Origin: Duganella flavida
Lineage (GTDB): Bacteria; Pseudomonadota; Gammaproteobacteria; Burkholderiales; Burkholderiaceae_D
Length of the DNA stretch: 64,000 bases
NCBI RefSeq assembly: GCF_009857445.1
Contig: NZ_WWCN01000010.1
Coordinates: forward strand, 124,001 to 188,000
Reading direction: 5' to 3'
Both the position numbers and the translations under genes were made by a program. The notes under the pieces are model-generated. The model saw only the letters and a list, made by a program, of their open reading frames with translations, did not search any database and had not been told where the DNA came from. This document shows positions 45,332 to 54,359 of the stretch, one piece after another (the stretch's first letter is position 1; each line of letters opens with the position of its first letter).

Positions 45332-46716
45332 GGTTGCACTGCTTTCACCACGGCCGCCAGCAGGGCTTGCGGTTGGTACAGCAGCCGATGCGGCGTCAGG
45401 CCTAGCCGAACCACCACCAGCTGCTGCGACGGCACGATGGCGATACTCTGGCCGTCGTGGCCTTCCATCCAATAGGTGTCGGCCGGCAGCTGGAAGCGCG
45501 TATCGGGATTCTGGCCGTCCGGCGTATCGCCGGACGGGCCCCAACGCCACAACTGCCCTTGTCCATACTGGCCGCCGGAGGCTGGCGCCACTTGCTGCAT
45601 GCCTTCCACAAAGCCGGCCGGCAAAATGCGCTTGCCTTGCCACACGCCGTCCTGCAGCAGGAACTGGCCAAAGCGTGCCCAGTCTTGCGTGGTGGCGTAC
45701 ATATAACTGGAGCCAACCAGGTTGCCGCGCGCATCGGCTTCGATCATTGCGCTGCTCATGCCCAGTGGTGCGAATAGCTGGTTATGCGGCAGCGACAGCG
45801 AGTCCTTGCCGCCGCCCGCAGCGCGCTGCCAGATGCGCGAAATCAGCACCGTGGTGCCGCTCGAATAATTCCACTTGCTGCCCGGCGCCTGCTCCAGCGG
45901 TTGCGCCGCCGTGAAGGACGCCATGTCCGGTTCAAGGTACAGCATGCGGGTGACGTCGGAGACGTCGCCATAGCCTTCGTTGTAGCGTAAGCCGCTGCTC
46001 ATGGCCATCAGCTGCGCCAACGTGATCTGCGCGCGCGGATCGGCCGCATCGGGCCAGAAGCCGCTCTGCTGCAAGGACAGCTTGCCGTCCGCGACCTGCA
46101 TGCCGACCAGCGCTGCGGTGACGGTCTTGGTCATCGACCATCCCAGCAGCGGCGTGGCGGCGTTGAAGCCTGCACCGTAGCGCTGCGCGATCAGGCGGCC
46201 ACGATGGATTACCGCGATGCCGCGCATGCCCGGCCCCGCCAATGCGTCTTGCTCCAGCAAGGTTTGTACCGCCGGATTGCCTTCGGCCTGCGAGCCGGTA
46301 GGCCAGGTCACGTTAGGCGAGGGCGCCCAGATTTTGATCGGGTTGAATTGGTGTTGCGACGCCTGCGCCACGTCACCATCCGGCGCCACTGCGCAGCCGG
46401 TACCGGGTCGGTAGACCGCCAAACCGTCGCCGATAAAGCCGAGGAACTGCGCGCGCACAGTCTTGCGCTCCATGTCCACCTTCACGTTGAGGTGCTTGAG
46501 AACAGGATGGCCGGGCGCTTGCACATCGTCGGCCAGCACGGCCTGCGCATCGCGCCCGGCGATAAACACGTTGGAGCATACGATTTTGGCGCCGTAGTTG
46601 GCGCCAACCTTCAACAACTCTGGCGGCTTAGTTGCCAACACCGCCGCCAGAGTCGCCGCACCGCCTGCCGCAATCACCACTACTGCCGCAGCAGCCAGTA
46701 CGAGTTTCGATGCCAT
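45328..46716 (-). CDS. Beta-lactamase-fold serine hydrolase (class C-like)
   Basis: A 462-residue envelope protein with an N-terminal hydrophobic helix (about 4-28). The SxxK nucleophile motif is SMTK in LLGWSMTKTVTA, the YxN-like motif is YSS in WNYSSGTT, and the third motif is replaced by EGHDGQS. This pattern is that of esterases/amidases of the class C beta-lactamase family (EstB-like) rather than a resistance enzyme. Its ATG overlaps the TonB receptor stop as TAATG. An ester-cleaving step in the same uptake pathway is plausible. Confidence 0.88.
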   Translation of the reverse strand: MASKLVLAAAAVVVIAAGGAATLAAVLATKPPELLKVGANYGAKIVCSNVFIAGRDAQAVLADDVQAPGHPVLKHLNVKVDMERKTVRAQFLGFIGDGLAVYRPGTGCAVAPDGDVAQASQHQFNPIKIWAPSPNVTWPTGSQAEGNPAVQTLLEQDALAGPGMRGIAVIHRGRLIAQRYGAGFNAATPLLGWSMTKTVTAALVGMQVADGKLSLQQSGFWPDAADPRAQITLAQLMAMSSGLRYNEGYGDVSDVTRMLYLEPDMASFTAAQPLEQAPGSKWNYSSGTTVLISRIWQRAAGGGKDSLSLPHNQLFAPLGMSSAMIEADARGNLVGSSYMYATTQDWARFGQFLLQDGVWQGKRILPAGFVEGMQQVAPASGGQYGQGQLWRWGPSGDTPDGQNPDTRFQLPADTYWMEGHDGQSIAIVPSQQLVVVRLGLTPHRLLYQPQALLAAVVKAVQP

Positions 46717-49109
46717 TACATGCTCGCCCTGAATTCCACGCCGATCGCGCGCGGCGGCGTGAGGTAAGCATACGGCGCGCCGTATTGCTCCGTTTGACCG
46801 CCCAGCGATTCGATGTAACGCTGGTCGAACACGTTGTTGACGATGACCGCCACGCCATAACGGGCGGTCGGGCTATCCCAGCCGACGCGCAGATCGAACT
46901 TGCTCTTCGCGGTACCGGTTTGCAGCTTGGCGGTGCTCAGGCAGCTGAGCGCCGCCTTGTCGCTGTTGCAGCGGGTACCGGTGGCGTGGGTGCCCTGGAA
47001 GTTGACGCTGGCGCGGCCATCAGCCATTTCCCAGTTGACGTTGACGCCGCCCATTGCGGTCAGGCGCGGCGTGCCGACCGGCTGTCCGCCGAGATCCAGC
47101 GTGACGTTGCCACTGGCGTCCAGGCGCTGGTAGCGGGTGTAGGTCTGATCGATGTATTCGAAACCGCCGAACAGCGTCACACGCGGTGACAGGCGGATGC
47201 GGCCATCAACGTCAAGACCATGCGCCTTCTGGTCGCTGGAGATCACGTTGTAGGTCGGGATGGTGCCGACGCTGTACAACTGGATGTCCTGCAGGTTCTT
47301 GAACTTGTAGGCAAACAGCGAGGCATTGACGGTGGCGTTCAGTGCCGGCAGCACCATTTTCGTCCCCACCTCGAAGTTGGTCATCTTCTCCGGTTCAAAG
47401 CTCGGGTCCTTGCCGGCATTGGTGGCGGAGGCAGGATTCGGCGGCGTGAAGATATTGAAGCCGCCGGCCTGGTAGCCGCGCGACAAGGATGTGAACAGCA
47501 GCGTGTTCTTGTCCAGTTTATGATCCAGCACCAGGCGCGGGCTCCAGTCGGTCCAGTTCTTCTCGCGCGACACCGGCGACGACGCCAGTTGCGCTGCGGT
47601 GGAGAACACCACGTTGGACGGGAAGGTGGCGGCATTCACGCCGGCCAGTGGACCGAAGCGGTTCAGGAAGTCGTCCAGCTGTGGTGACACACGGCCCGGT
47701 ACATACCAGCGCATGCTCTTGTCGTCGCGGGTGTAGCGCAGGCCGACGGTGGCGTTGGTGGTTGGCGTCAGGTGCCAGATGGTGTCGCCGTAGATCGATG
47801 CCGATTTGGTGCGCACATCGCTGTAGTGAGTTTCATCCCAGGTGTATTGGGTGTTCGGGCTGATGCCCGGCAGACCCGCTGCTGCCAGACCGCCAAACAG
47901 CATGGCAAAATTAGGATCGCCGCCGGCGAACTGGCTCAGGGTGTCGATGGTGCCGGTGGTGATGTAGGCGCCGGCGTCCTGGTGCTCGTTGTTGTGGTAG
48001 AAGCTCAGGCCCGCGATCCAGTCTAGTTGATCGGTTTTACCTGACAGCTTGAACTCCTGCTGGAAGCTGCGGGCGTGCTTGGCGTCCTGCGTGGTCAGGT
48101 GCAGGTCGGCGCGCGCGCCGCCGTCGTTGTCAGTCAGGTTGTGGGTCTGGAAGCGGCGATACGCGGTGGTGGAGTTGAAGGTCATGCCGGCCAGCGGCGC
48201 TTCAAAGCGCAGGGTGGTGCCATCGAACATGCGGCCTTCGGTGCCCGGTTCGTCGTTGGCCAGCGGCGCATCGAACGGATTGACGAAGTTGGCAGTGTAG
48301 GCCGCGTCGTACACGCCGCGATAACCGCCCAGCGGCAGCGCCGGATTCTTGATCACGCCAAAGGCCGGACGGCCGTACTGCTCCATGTTCTCGTGTTCCC
48401 ACGCGAATACCAGTTTGGCGGCGTCGAAGTCCTTGCGCACGGACAGGCGGGTAGCCCAATCCTTGTCGCCGCCCGACTTCTTGCCGGTGTAGGTGTTATC
48501 GACCCAGCCCTCGCTGCCCGAACGCACCACCACCAGACGCGTAGCCAGGGTGTCGGTAATCGGGAAGTTAAGCATCACATCTGCATTGGCGCGGCCGAAT
48601 TTGCCCAGTTTGACGTGGGCATTGGCGTCGAGCTCTTTGCCCGGTTCATTGGTGGCGATGGAGATGGCGCCGGCTGCGCTGTTACGGCCGAAAAGCGTGC
48701 CTTGCGGGCCCTTGACTACCTCAATGCGCTGCACATCGATGAAGTTCATCAGCGCACCGCCGGTCTTGCCGGTGTAGACGCCGTCGACGTAAATGCCGAC
48801 CGGCGAATCGGTGGCGATGCCGAAGTCGCCCGCGTTCACGCCGCGAATGCCGAACGATGGCTGGGTAGGTTCGGTGGCGTCCACCGTCAGGCCGGGGATG
48901 TAGCCGTTCAGGTCTGCCAGGTCCTTGGCGCCGATCGAGGCGATGTCCTTGGCGGTCACCACTTGCATGGTCATCGGCACGTCCTGCACCAACTGCTTGC
49001 GCGACTGGGCGGTGACCACGACTGACTGGATATCGTCGGCGGCCCATGCCGGCGGAACGAAGAAGGCTGCAGCCAGGCTGGCGGCAATGACGGTGCGATG
49101 CGTTTTCAT
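46716..49109 (-). CDS. TonB-dependent receptor of the sterol-desaturase operon
   Basis: Outer-membrane receptor of 797 residues. Signal peptide MKTHRTVIAASLAAAFFVPPA; plug with VVVTAQSRKQLVQDVPM, FGIRGVN, GIYVDGVY and VVKGPQGTLFGRNSAAG; C-terminal barrel ending in VEFRASM. Such plug sequences are common in receptors for hydrophobic or aromatic nutrients in Sphingomonas-type bacteria, yet the ligand is unknown. The start at 49109 has GGGAGA upstream and overlaps the sterol desaturase stop in ATGA. It is followed by the serine hydrolase with a one-base overlap. Confidence 0.92.
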   Translation of the reverse strand: MKTHRTVIAASLAAAFFVPPAWAADDIQSVVVTAQSRKQLVQDVPMTMQVVTAKDIASIGAKDLADLNGYIPGLTVDATEPTQPSFGIRGVNAGDFGIATDSPVGIYVDGVYTGKTGGALMNFIDVQRIEVVKGPQGTLFGRNSAAGAISIATNEPGKELDANAHVKLGKFGRANADVMLNFPITDTLATRLVVVRSGSEGWVDNTYTGKKSGGDKDWATRLSVRKDFDAAKLVFAWEHENMEQYGRPAFGVIKNPALPLGGYRGVYDAAYTANFVNPFDAPLANDEPGTEGRMFDGTTLRFEAPLAGMTFNSTTAYRRFQTHNLTDNDGGARADLHLTTQDAKHARSFQQEFKLSGKTDQLDWIAGLSFYHNNEHQDAGAYITTGTIDTLSQFAGGDPNFAMLFGGLAAAGLPGISPNTQYTWDETHYSDVRTKSASIYGDTIWHLTPTTNATVGLRYTRDDKSMRWYVPGRVSPQLDDFLNRFGPLAGVNAATFPSNVVFSTAAQLASSPVSREKNWTDWSPRLVLDHKLDKNTLLFTSLSRGYQAGGFNIFTPPNPASATNAGKDPSFEPEKMTNFEVGTKMVLPALNATVNASLFAYKFKNLQDIQLYSVGTIPTYNVISSDQKAHGLDVDGRIRLSPRVTLFGGFEYIDQTYTRYQRLDASGNVTLDLGGQPVGTPRLTAMGGVNVNWEMADGRASVNFQGTHATGTRCNSDKAALSCLSTAKLQTGTAKSKFDLRVGWDSPTARYGVAVIVNNVFDQRYIESLGGQTEQYGAPYAYLTPPRAIGVEFRASM

Positions 49110-50326
49110 GTTGTCTCCCATTGATGTGCTTTTATGTTTTTGTCCAACCATACTGCGGCGCCCAGCGTCAGCGCCAGCACCGTTGCACGCAACAGCAACG
49201 GTGCTTCGTATCCAAACCAGTCCGGCAACAGCGCGAAGGCCAGGCCCAGTGCCGCGCCGCGCGCCTGTTCGATGCGCGCGCCCAGGCGTCGGCCTTCCAG
49301 CAAAGCGCCGATCGACAGCGTGCTGGCGGCCAGCACCAGCGCGTACAGCACCAGGGAGGGCCGCGGCTGCTCGGTGGCAGTCGCGATCAAATGCATCACG
49401 CACGGTGCCAGCAGCGCGAATTGCATTATCGCGTAAGGCGCGGCTGGCGCCGGCGTGGCCGGGCGATAGTGTTCAAACTGGATGCCATCGAAATGGGCCA
49501 GCGGTTCGCCGGTCCACGCGCCCGGTGGCGCCAGCCAGACTTGCAGCTTCTTGCGCAGTCCCTGCGCTTCGCCGGTGGAGCGCCACAGATCAACGTAGTA
49601 GTGCAGGTTGGCCCACAGCGGATTGAGGCTGCGCAGCGGCGAGCGCACGCCGTAGATGATTTTTTCGTCGTCGCGTTCATCGGCAAAGGTGCCGAACAGA
49701 CGGTCCCACAGGATCAGGATGCCGCCGTAATTACGGTCGATGCAGTAGTCGTTCTGGCCGTGGTGTACGCGGTGGTTGGACGGCGTGACGAACACGCGGT
49801 CGGCCCATCCCAGGCGGCCCACCATTTCGGTATGGACCCAGTACTGGTACAGCAAATCGATCAGCGCCACGCCACCCATCACGATCGGCGGCACGCCGGC
49901 CAGCGCCATCGGCAGGTAGAAGATCCAGCCGAAGATCCAGCCGCTGGAGGTCTGGCGCAAGGCGGTGGACAGGTTGTAAAACTCGGACGAGTGGTGCACC
50001 ACGTGCGCGGCCCACAGCACCGCCACCTCGTGGCCCATGCGGTGCGCCCAGTAGTAGAAGAAATCGTAGGCCACCAGCGCGCCGACCCAGACCCACACGC
50101 TGCTGATCGGCAGGGAGGCGAAGCGCCACTGGTCGTAGATGGCGGTGTAGATGCCGAACGCCGCCAGCTTGACGAACAAGCCGGTGATCTGGCTCAGGAC
50201 ACCGAGGTGCAGGCTGGTGAGGGCGTCTGCCGCATTGTAGGCTTTGAGGCCGCGGCGGCGTGCGATCCAGACTTCCAGCAGGATGGAAGCCATGAAGACG
50301 GGGATGGCGAAGACGATAGGATTCAC
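49106..50326 (-). CDS. Sterol-desaturase/fatty-acid-hydroxylase family protein
   Basis: An integral-membrane di-iron oxygenase of 406 residues. All histidine clusters are present: HRMGH (H95, H99), HVVHH (H108, H111, H112) and HRVHH about 70 residues later. After the catalytic half, extra hydrophobic helices (about 300-400) lengthen it beyond a minimal desaturase. The GTG start at 50326 is inferred: it gives the family-typical NPIVFAIPVF N-terminus, and no upstream in-frame ATG precedes it; the ribosome-binding site is weak. It leads a five-gene coupled operon. Hydroxylation or desaturation of a lipid is expected. Confidence 0.87.
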   Translation of the reverse strand: MNPIVFAIPVFMASILLEVWIARRRGLKAYNAADALTSLHLGVLSQITGLFVKLAAFGIYTAIYDQWRFASLPISSVWVWVGALVAYDFFYYWAHRMGHEVAVLWAAHVVHHSSEFYNLSTALRQTSSGWIFGWIFYLPMALAGVPPIVMGGVALIDLLYQYWVHTEMVGRLGWADRVFVTPSNHRVHHGQNDYCIDRNYGGILILWDRLFGTFADERDDEKIIYGVRSPLRSLNPLWANLHYYVDLWRSTGEAQGLRKKLQVWLAPPGAWTGEPLAHFDGIQFEHYRPATPAPAAPYAIMQFALLAPCVMHLIATATEQPRPSLVLYALVLAASTLSIGALLEGRRLGARIEQARGAALGLAFALLPDWFGYEAPLLLRATVLALTLGAAVWLDKNIKAHQWETT

Positions 50327-50433
50327 AAGAAAGGCACGATCGTTTAGGTCGCATCGATTATGCCTACAACCATGCCAAATACTCAAGAAGTACCGGCCCG
50401 TGTGACGCGTGGCGCCCACAATCAGGCCGGATT

Positions 50434-51132
50434 TTAGTCGGCCGATGAAGCTAGTTGAAGCTCGCGCCTGCGCAACTGGATCATGCTGACCGCGCCGCTC
50501 AGCGGCATGCCGATATGGATCACCATCAGCCACCACAAACTGCCGCTCAGCGCATAGCCGGCGGCGAACAGCAGCGCCGAGACGACGCTGAGCGTGAATT
50601 GCCTGGGGTTCTTGTAGCCGTGCGCCGCACCGTAGGTCAGGCCGGACACCGCCACCGCGCCCCAGGTGCCGATGTAAGGTGTCAGCACCAGCAGCAGGAA
50701 GCCGCGATACAGCAGTTCCCAGCCGGCGCCGAGGGAGAGGACGAGAATGGCGAACAGGCGTAATTCATCGGCGTCGGCTGGCATGCCGGTGTCGCGGCCC
50801 TTGTCCAGCGCTTCCGTTACTTTTTCTGGCGTCATGCGGGCACTTTGGATCGCGCTGCCGGCGAGTAGCGCGGTCATGGCGACGACGGCGGCGACCAGGT
50901 ACCATAGCGGGGCGCCGCTGGTTGGCGCTGCGAGGCCCATGTCAGCCGCGCTGTAGCCGTTCCACCAGCAGATGGCCAGCAGTACCAGCAGCGTCAGGCC
51001 GATGTCGCGTATCGAGAGAAGGTAGCGTTGTGTGAGCGCAGGCTTGGGCGCGTCGTCCGGGCGGACGCTGCGCCACAAGTGCCTGCCGGGCAGGATAAAG
51101 ACCAGGTAAAACGCCAGCGCCAGAGCGATCAT
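50434..51132 (-). CDS. CPBP (CAAX-protease-like) membrane protein with degenerate active site
   Basis: A 232-residue protein with about six membrane helices, in the Abi/CPBP family. The three signature motifs can be located, but two are altered: motif 1 is WELLYR (W138 in place of the first glutamate of EExxxR), motif 2 YGAAH (H171) is acceptable, and motif 3 is HIGMP (H206 with proline in place of Asn/Asp). Proteolytic activity is therefore doubtful. It is a single gene; its ATG lies 2 bases after a 10-bp hairpin, which leaves no room for a free ribosome-binding site. Confidence 0.83.
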   Translation of the reverse strand: MIALALAFYLVFILPGRHLWRSVRPDDAPKPALTQRYLLSIRDIGLTLLVLLAICWWNGYSAADMGLAAPTSGAPLWYLVAAVVAMTALLAGSAIQSARMTPEKVTEALDKGRDTGMPADADELRLFAILVLSLGAGWELLYRGFLLLVLTPYIGTWGAVAVSGLTYGAAHGYKNPRQFTLSVVSALLFAAGYALSGSLWWLMVIHIGMPLSGAVSMIQLRRRELQLASSAD

Positions 51133-51134
51133 AT

Positions 51135-51163
51135 ATCGGCCATCGTTGTCAGGGATGGCCGAT
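51135..51163. terminator. Hairpin between second TonB receptor and CPBP gene
   Basis: ATCGGCCATC (51135-51144) and GATGGCCGAT (51154-51163) are perfect arms around a 9-base loop. It is 33 bases downstream of the TonB receptor stop and 2 bases upstream of the CPBP start. It may end the receptor transcript, hide the CPBP ribosome-binding site, or both. No U-tract is present. Confidence 0.5.
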
Positions 51164-51196
51164 TATAGCGTTAATGTTTAACTAATTAAAAGCTGG

Positions 51197-53296
51197 TTAA
51201 AAACTGGTTGAAATGCCGGCGTACAGCGAACGGCGTTCACCATACTGCGGCGCACCCACGCCCACGCCCGAACCGTCGCGCAGCAGGTAGGACTTGTCGA
51301 AAGCGTTGATCAACGCCAGGCGGCCTTCCACTGTGCCCACCGGCGTCGCTTTCCAGGTGTGCGTCAGCGCGAAGTTGACGGTGGTGTAGTGCGGCAGGTG
51401 GCCGGAGTTCGGCGCCGCGCCGTCTGGCGTCATGCGCAAGCCGCTACCGTACAGGAAATCGCTGCTGATCTGCGAGTCGCCCCAGTGGTAGTGCGCGCCG
51501 CCCGACACGGTCAGTGTCTGGTCGTGGTCCACGTGGATATAGTGGTTGGCGATGTAGGCCAATTCGTCCGGGCCAAACAGCGACTGACCCGAGGTGATGT
51601 TGGTGCCTTCGGCCTTCTGCGTGGTCACGTTGAGGAAAGCGCCCCAGTACTTCTGGCTGTAGACGCCGGACAGCTCCAGGCCCTTGGCGTAGCCGCGGTC
51701 ATAGTTAAACGGCGACAGGATCAGGGCTTGGCCGAACTGGCCTTCGTCCAGCATGTTGCGGATTTTCTTGTAGTAGGCGTCCACCGTCACGGTCAGCGAG
51801 TCGCTCAGCTGGTGGCTCATGCCGACGTCGAAATAGTGGGTGCGCTCCGACTTGACGTTGTCCGACTGCGCCACTGCCGGCGCGTTCGACGTGCCGGCGT
51901 ATTTGTCGATGCTGGACTGCGCCGCCAGTTCCTGCGGCGGTGGCGTGAAGTAGCGCGAGTAGCCGGCATGCAGCGCCGTGCCTTTGGCCAGTTGGTAGGC
52001 CACGTTGATACGCGGGCTCCATTGCTGCTCATCGACAAAGGCCGACACTTTATCGAAGCGCACGCCGTAGTTGATGGTCAGCGGCGCGCCGATATGCCAT
52101 TCATCTTGCAGGTAGACGCTGGACAGCTTGCCGGTCTTGCTGCTGTTGTCGATGATGGTGCGCGGCGTGGTGCTGGCCTGGGTGCCGTCGTCGTTCAGGT
52201 CAAACACGCCGACGCTGTTGTCGCTGTGCGTGGTCTGCCGCGTGTAGGCCAGGCCGGCGCGCAGGGTGTGGGTGGCATTCAGCTTGTAGCTGGCGTCGAA
52301 TTGCGTGCCGCTGGCCGAATTGGAGCGCAGCGTGTTGGAGGCGACGCCGTTGTAGGCCAGGTCGCCCACCGCGTCCGGCGTGTAGTGCAGCTCCGAATAC
52401 TGGTGGAAGGCCGACAGCTGGTAATTCAGGTCGCCCATACTCTTTTGCAGCGACAGCACCAGGAAGCGATTGACTTCGCGCTGGCGTTCGTCCAGCTGCG
52501 CCGAATCAGGCGTGTTGGCGATGGTGTACGCCGGTTCCTGGTTCGGATTATTCGGAATCTGGAAGCGGCCGTTGTAGGTGCCGAACATCAGGCCGAGACG
52601 GGTGTTGTCGTCGACGAAGTAGGACAGGGCGCCAAACGATTTGGTTTGCTTGGTCTGGTCGTGCAGCGCGCTGGTGGTCGGCAGCGGGTTTTCGATACCG
52701 AGGTTGTTCGAGAGGTAGCTACCGGACAGGTAGTAGTTGAACGCGCCCTGGGTGCCGAAGAATTCCGCGCTCGGCTCCACGTGGTCATGGCTGCCAACCA
52801 GCACGCCGATTCGACCGCCGTTATTCGGCTGGCCTTCCTTGGTCTGGATGTCGACGATGCCGGACGTGCGCAGGCCGAATTGCGCCGGCAGCGCGCCGGT
52901 AATGAAATCGGTGGACGATACGAAGCGGGTGTCGATCGACTGGCCAAAGCCGCTGATCGATTCCGGCAGCTGCACGCCGTTGACGCGGTACTGTACGTTG
53001 GCATGGTCATCGCGCACGTGGATGGAGCCGGAGCCTTTCGAATCCTGGCTCACGCCCGGAAGGCGCAGCAGCACTTCGTTGAAGGGCGTGTTGTCGCCCT
53101 GGCCCAACTGGTCGATCATGTGCTTGTCGATGCTGTAGATGGTGGTGCCGACGTTAGGCGACAAATCAATGCGCGCATTTTTCAGGTGGGCGGCGGTGAC
53201 TTCGACTTGCGGGATCACCGCGTCGTCTTCGGCGTAGGCGTGGTTGCAGAAAATGGCTGCGATCAGCAGCGGCAAGATACGGATACGGGGTTGCAT
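51197..53296 (-). CDS. TonB-dependent receptor behind a DUF2946-like protein
   Basis: Outer-membrane receptor of 699 residues with signal peptide (PLLIAAIFCNHAYA). The plug shows VEVTAAHLKNARIDL, EVLLRLPGVSQDSKGSGSIHVRDDHANVQYRVNG in part, and the barrel ends in YAGISTSF. The short size and divergent plug resemble metal- or cofactor-type receptors rather than the large glycan ones. It lies 69 bases after a His/Cys-containing DUF2946-like gene, which suggests metal uptake; that is inference. Confidence 0.9.
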   Translation of the reverse strand: MQPRIRILPLLIAAIFCNHAYAEDDAVIPQVEVTAAHLKNARIDLSPNVGTTIYSIDKHMIDQLGQGDNTPFNEVLLRLPGVSQDSKGSGSIHVRDDHANVQYRVNGVQLPESISGFGQSIDTRFVSSTDFITGALPAQFGLRTSGIVDIQTKEGQPNNGGRIGVLVGSHDHVEPSAEFFGTQGAFNYYLSGSYLSNNLGIENPLPTTSALHDQTKQTKSFGALSYFVDDNTRLGLMFGTYNGRFQIPNNPNQEPAYTIANTPDSAQLDERQREVNRFLVLSLQKSMGDLNYQLSAFHQYSELHYTPDAVGDLAYNGVASNTLRSNSASGTQFDASYKLNATHTLRAGLAYTRQTTHSDNSVGVFDLNDDGTQASTTPRTIIDNSSKTGKLSSVYLQDEWHIGAPLTINYGVRFDKVSAFVDEQQWSPRINVAYQLAKGTALHAGYSRYFTPPPQELAAQSSIDKYAGTSNAPAVAQSDNVKSERTHYFDVGMSHQLSDSLTVTVDAYYKKIRNMLDEGQFGQALILSPFNYDRGYAKGLELSGVYSQKYWGAFLNVTTQKAEGTNITSGQSLFGPDELAYIANHYIHVDHDQTLTVSGGAHYHWGDSQISSDFLYGSGLRMTPDGAAPNSGHLPHYTTVNFALTHTWKATPVGTVEGRLALINAFDKSYLLRDGSGVGVGAPQYGERRSLYAGISTSF

Positions 53297-53365
53297 GTTA
53301 AATCCTTGAATGTACGAACGCGAAGCTGCGCAAGCCGTTAATCGGCGCGCAGCGAATTAAAAAAT

Positions 53366-53701
53366 TCAGATGGAAGAAACAGCAACGCCGGGCGGCGCGT
53401 GGGAAGGCGGGGTGAGGTAGCTGGTCTGGGCGACCGGCGCAGTAGTTTGCGGCGCCAGCACCGGCAGGCTGCTTGGCAGTGCCAGTGCGGCGATCGACAG
53501 GGTGGCAGGCGGCACGCCGCCGGTCGGCAGGTGCACCACCGAGCATGCCGCGCAATCCGGTTCGTGGTCGGTGTAGGCGTGGGTGTGCGAACTCGCGCCC
53601 AGCAGCTGCAAGGCCAGGAACAGCAGCACGAAGAACATCATGACGCGTTGATAACGCGTCTGGCGATGTGAGGTGCTGTGGTTGATAGTCTGGGCGTGCA
53701 T
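53366..53701 (-). CDS. DUF2946-like small membrane/periplasmic protein
   Basis: A 111-residue protein with one hydrophobic N-terminal segment (VMMFFVLLFLALQLLG) followed by SHTHAYTDHEPDCAAC, a His/Cys-rich stretch that could bind a metal, and a Pro/Ala-rich tail ending near PPSHAPPG, as in DUF2946 proteins. It precedes a TonB receptor, a frequent setting for this family. The start at 53701 is the first ATG; an alternative at 53640 (MMFF) would place the GACGCGTT dyad directly before the start. The metal-binding role is inferred. Confidence 0.75.
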   Translation of the reverse strand: MHAQTINHSTSHRQTRYQRVMMFFVLLFLALQLLGASSHTHAYTDHEPDCAACSVVHLPTGGVPPATLSIAALALPSSLPVLAPQTTAPVAQTSYLTPPSHAPPGVAVSSI

Positions 53702-53726
53702 TCCCGGATTCTACATCAATGTGTGC

Positions 53727-54332
53727 TTAATGTGACTGATTCAGATATGAATCTCCTACCAGTCCGCGCCGGGTGGCCAGCACCACGGCGTGGGTGCGTG
53801 CCGTTGCGCCTAGCTTGTCAAATAAGCCTTTGACGTGGGTCTTGACGGTGCCGACGCCGATTCCCAGCTCGCGCGCGATCGACTTGTTGCACTGGCCTTG
53901 CGCCAGCAGCTGCAGCACATCGCTTTCGCGGTTGGTCAGGCCGATGCGGGTGAAGCTGTCGGCCACGCAGCGGCTCAGCTCAGGGCTCAGATAGCGCATG
54001 CCGCGGCTCAGGGTGCGCACGGCGGTTAGCAACTGCTCGGCGTCGGCGTTTTGCAGCAGGTAGCCGTGCACGCCGGCCATCATGGCGGTGCGGACTTCCC
54101 ATTCGCGTTCCAGCTGGGTTACCACCAGTACGCGCGGCTGTGCCTCTCTATGCATCGCTGCGGCGCTACGGCGCATGTGCTCCATGCCGTTGCGGTGATC
54201 GAGGATGACGACATCGGCCATGCCCTCGGTGATGATGCGTATGTCGCCGTGCGCGCCCAGCAGCGCGGCCAGACCGGCGCTGACGATGGGATCTGCGTGC
54301 GCGATGTTGACGTTGACTTGCTCATTTTGCAT
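53727..54332 (-). CDS. NarL/FixJ-type regulator with degenerate receiver
   Basis: A 201-residue protein. The C-terminal LuxR-type helix-turn-helix is intact (LTNRESDVLQLLAQGQCNKSIARELGI, then VGTVKTHVKGLFDKL). The receiver domain has D45 in DVVILDH as possible phosphosite, but the N-terminal acidic pair is reduced to HADP (D14) and the conserved lysine is glutamine (YLLQNADAEQL). It may therefore work without phosphorylation. It lies just upstream of the DUF2946-like gene (25 bases) and downstream of the DoxX gene (27 bases). Confidence 0.87.
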   Translation of the reverse strand: MQNEQVNVNIAHADPIVSAGLAALLGAHGDIRIITEGMADVVILDHRNGMEHMRRSAAAMHREAQPRVLVVTQLEREWEVRTAMMAGVHGYLLQNADAEQLLTAVRTLSRGMRYLSPELSRCVADSFTRIGLTNRESDVLQLLAQGQCNKSIARELGIGVGTVKTHVKGLFDKLGATARTHAVVLATRRGLVGDSYLNQSH

Positions 54333-54359
54333 GTCACTCTCCTAAAAATAAAAAAACAA

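Noticed and set aside
45328..46716. Reading the serine hydrolase as a beta-lactam resistance gene
   Set aside because: Its third motif is HDG-like and it sits in a lipid-type operon; the pattern fits esterase-like members of the fold.
51359..53341. Very long open frame antisense to the second TonB receptor (660 codons), and similar long antisense frames over other genes (for example 2736-4091, 11075-12619, 48075-49025)
   Set aside because: They mirror the codon pattern of the real genes in GC-rich DNA, lack recognisable domains and ribosome-binding sites, and the opposite strand encodes clear protein families.
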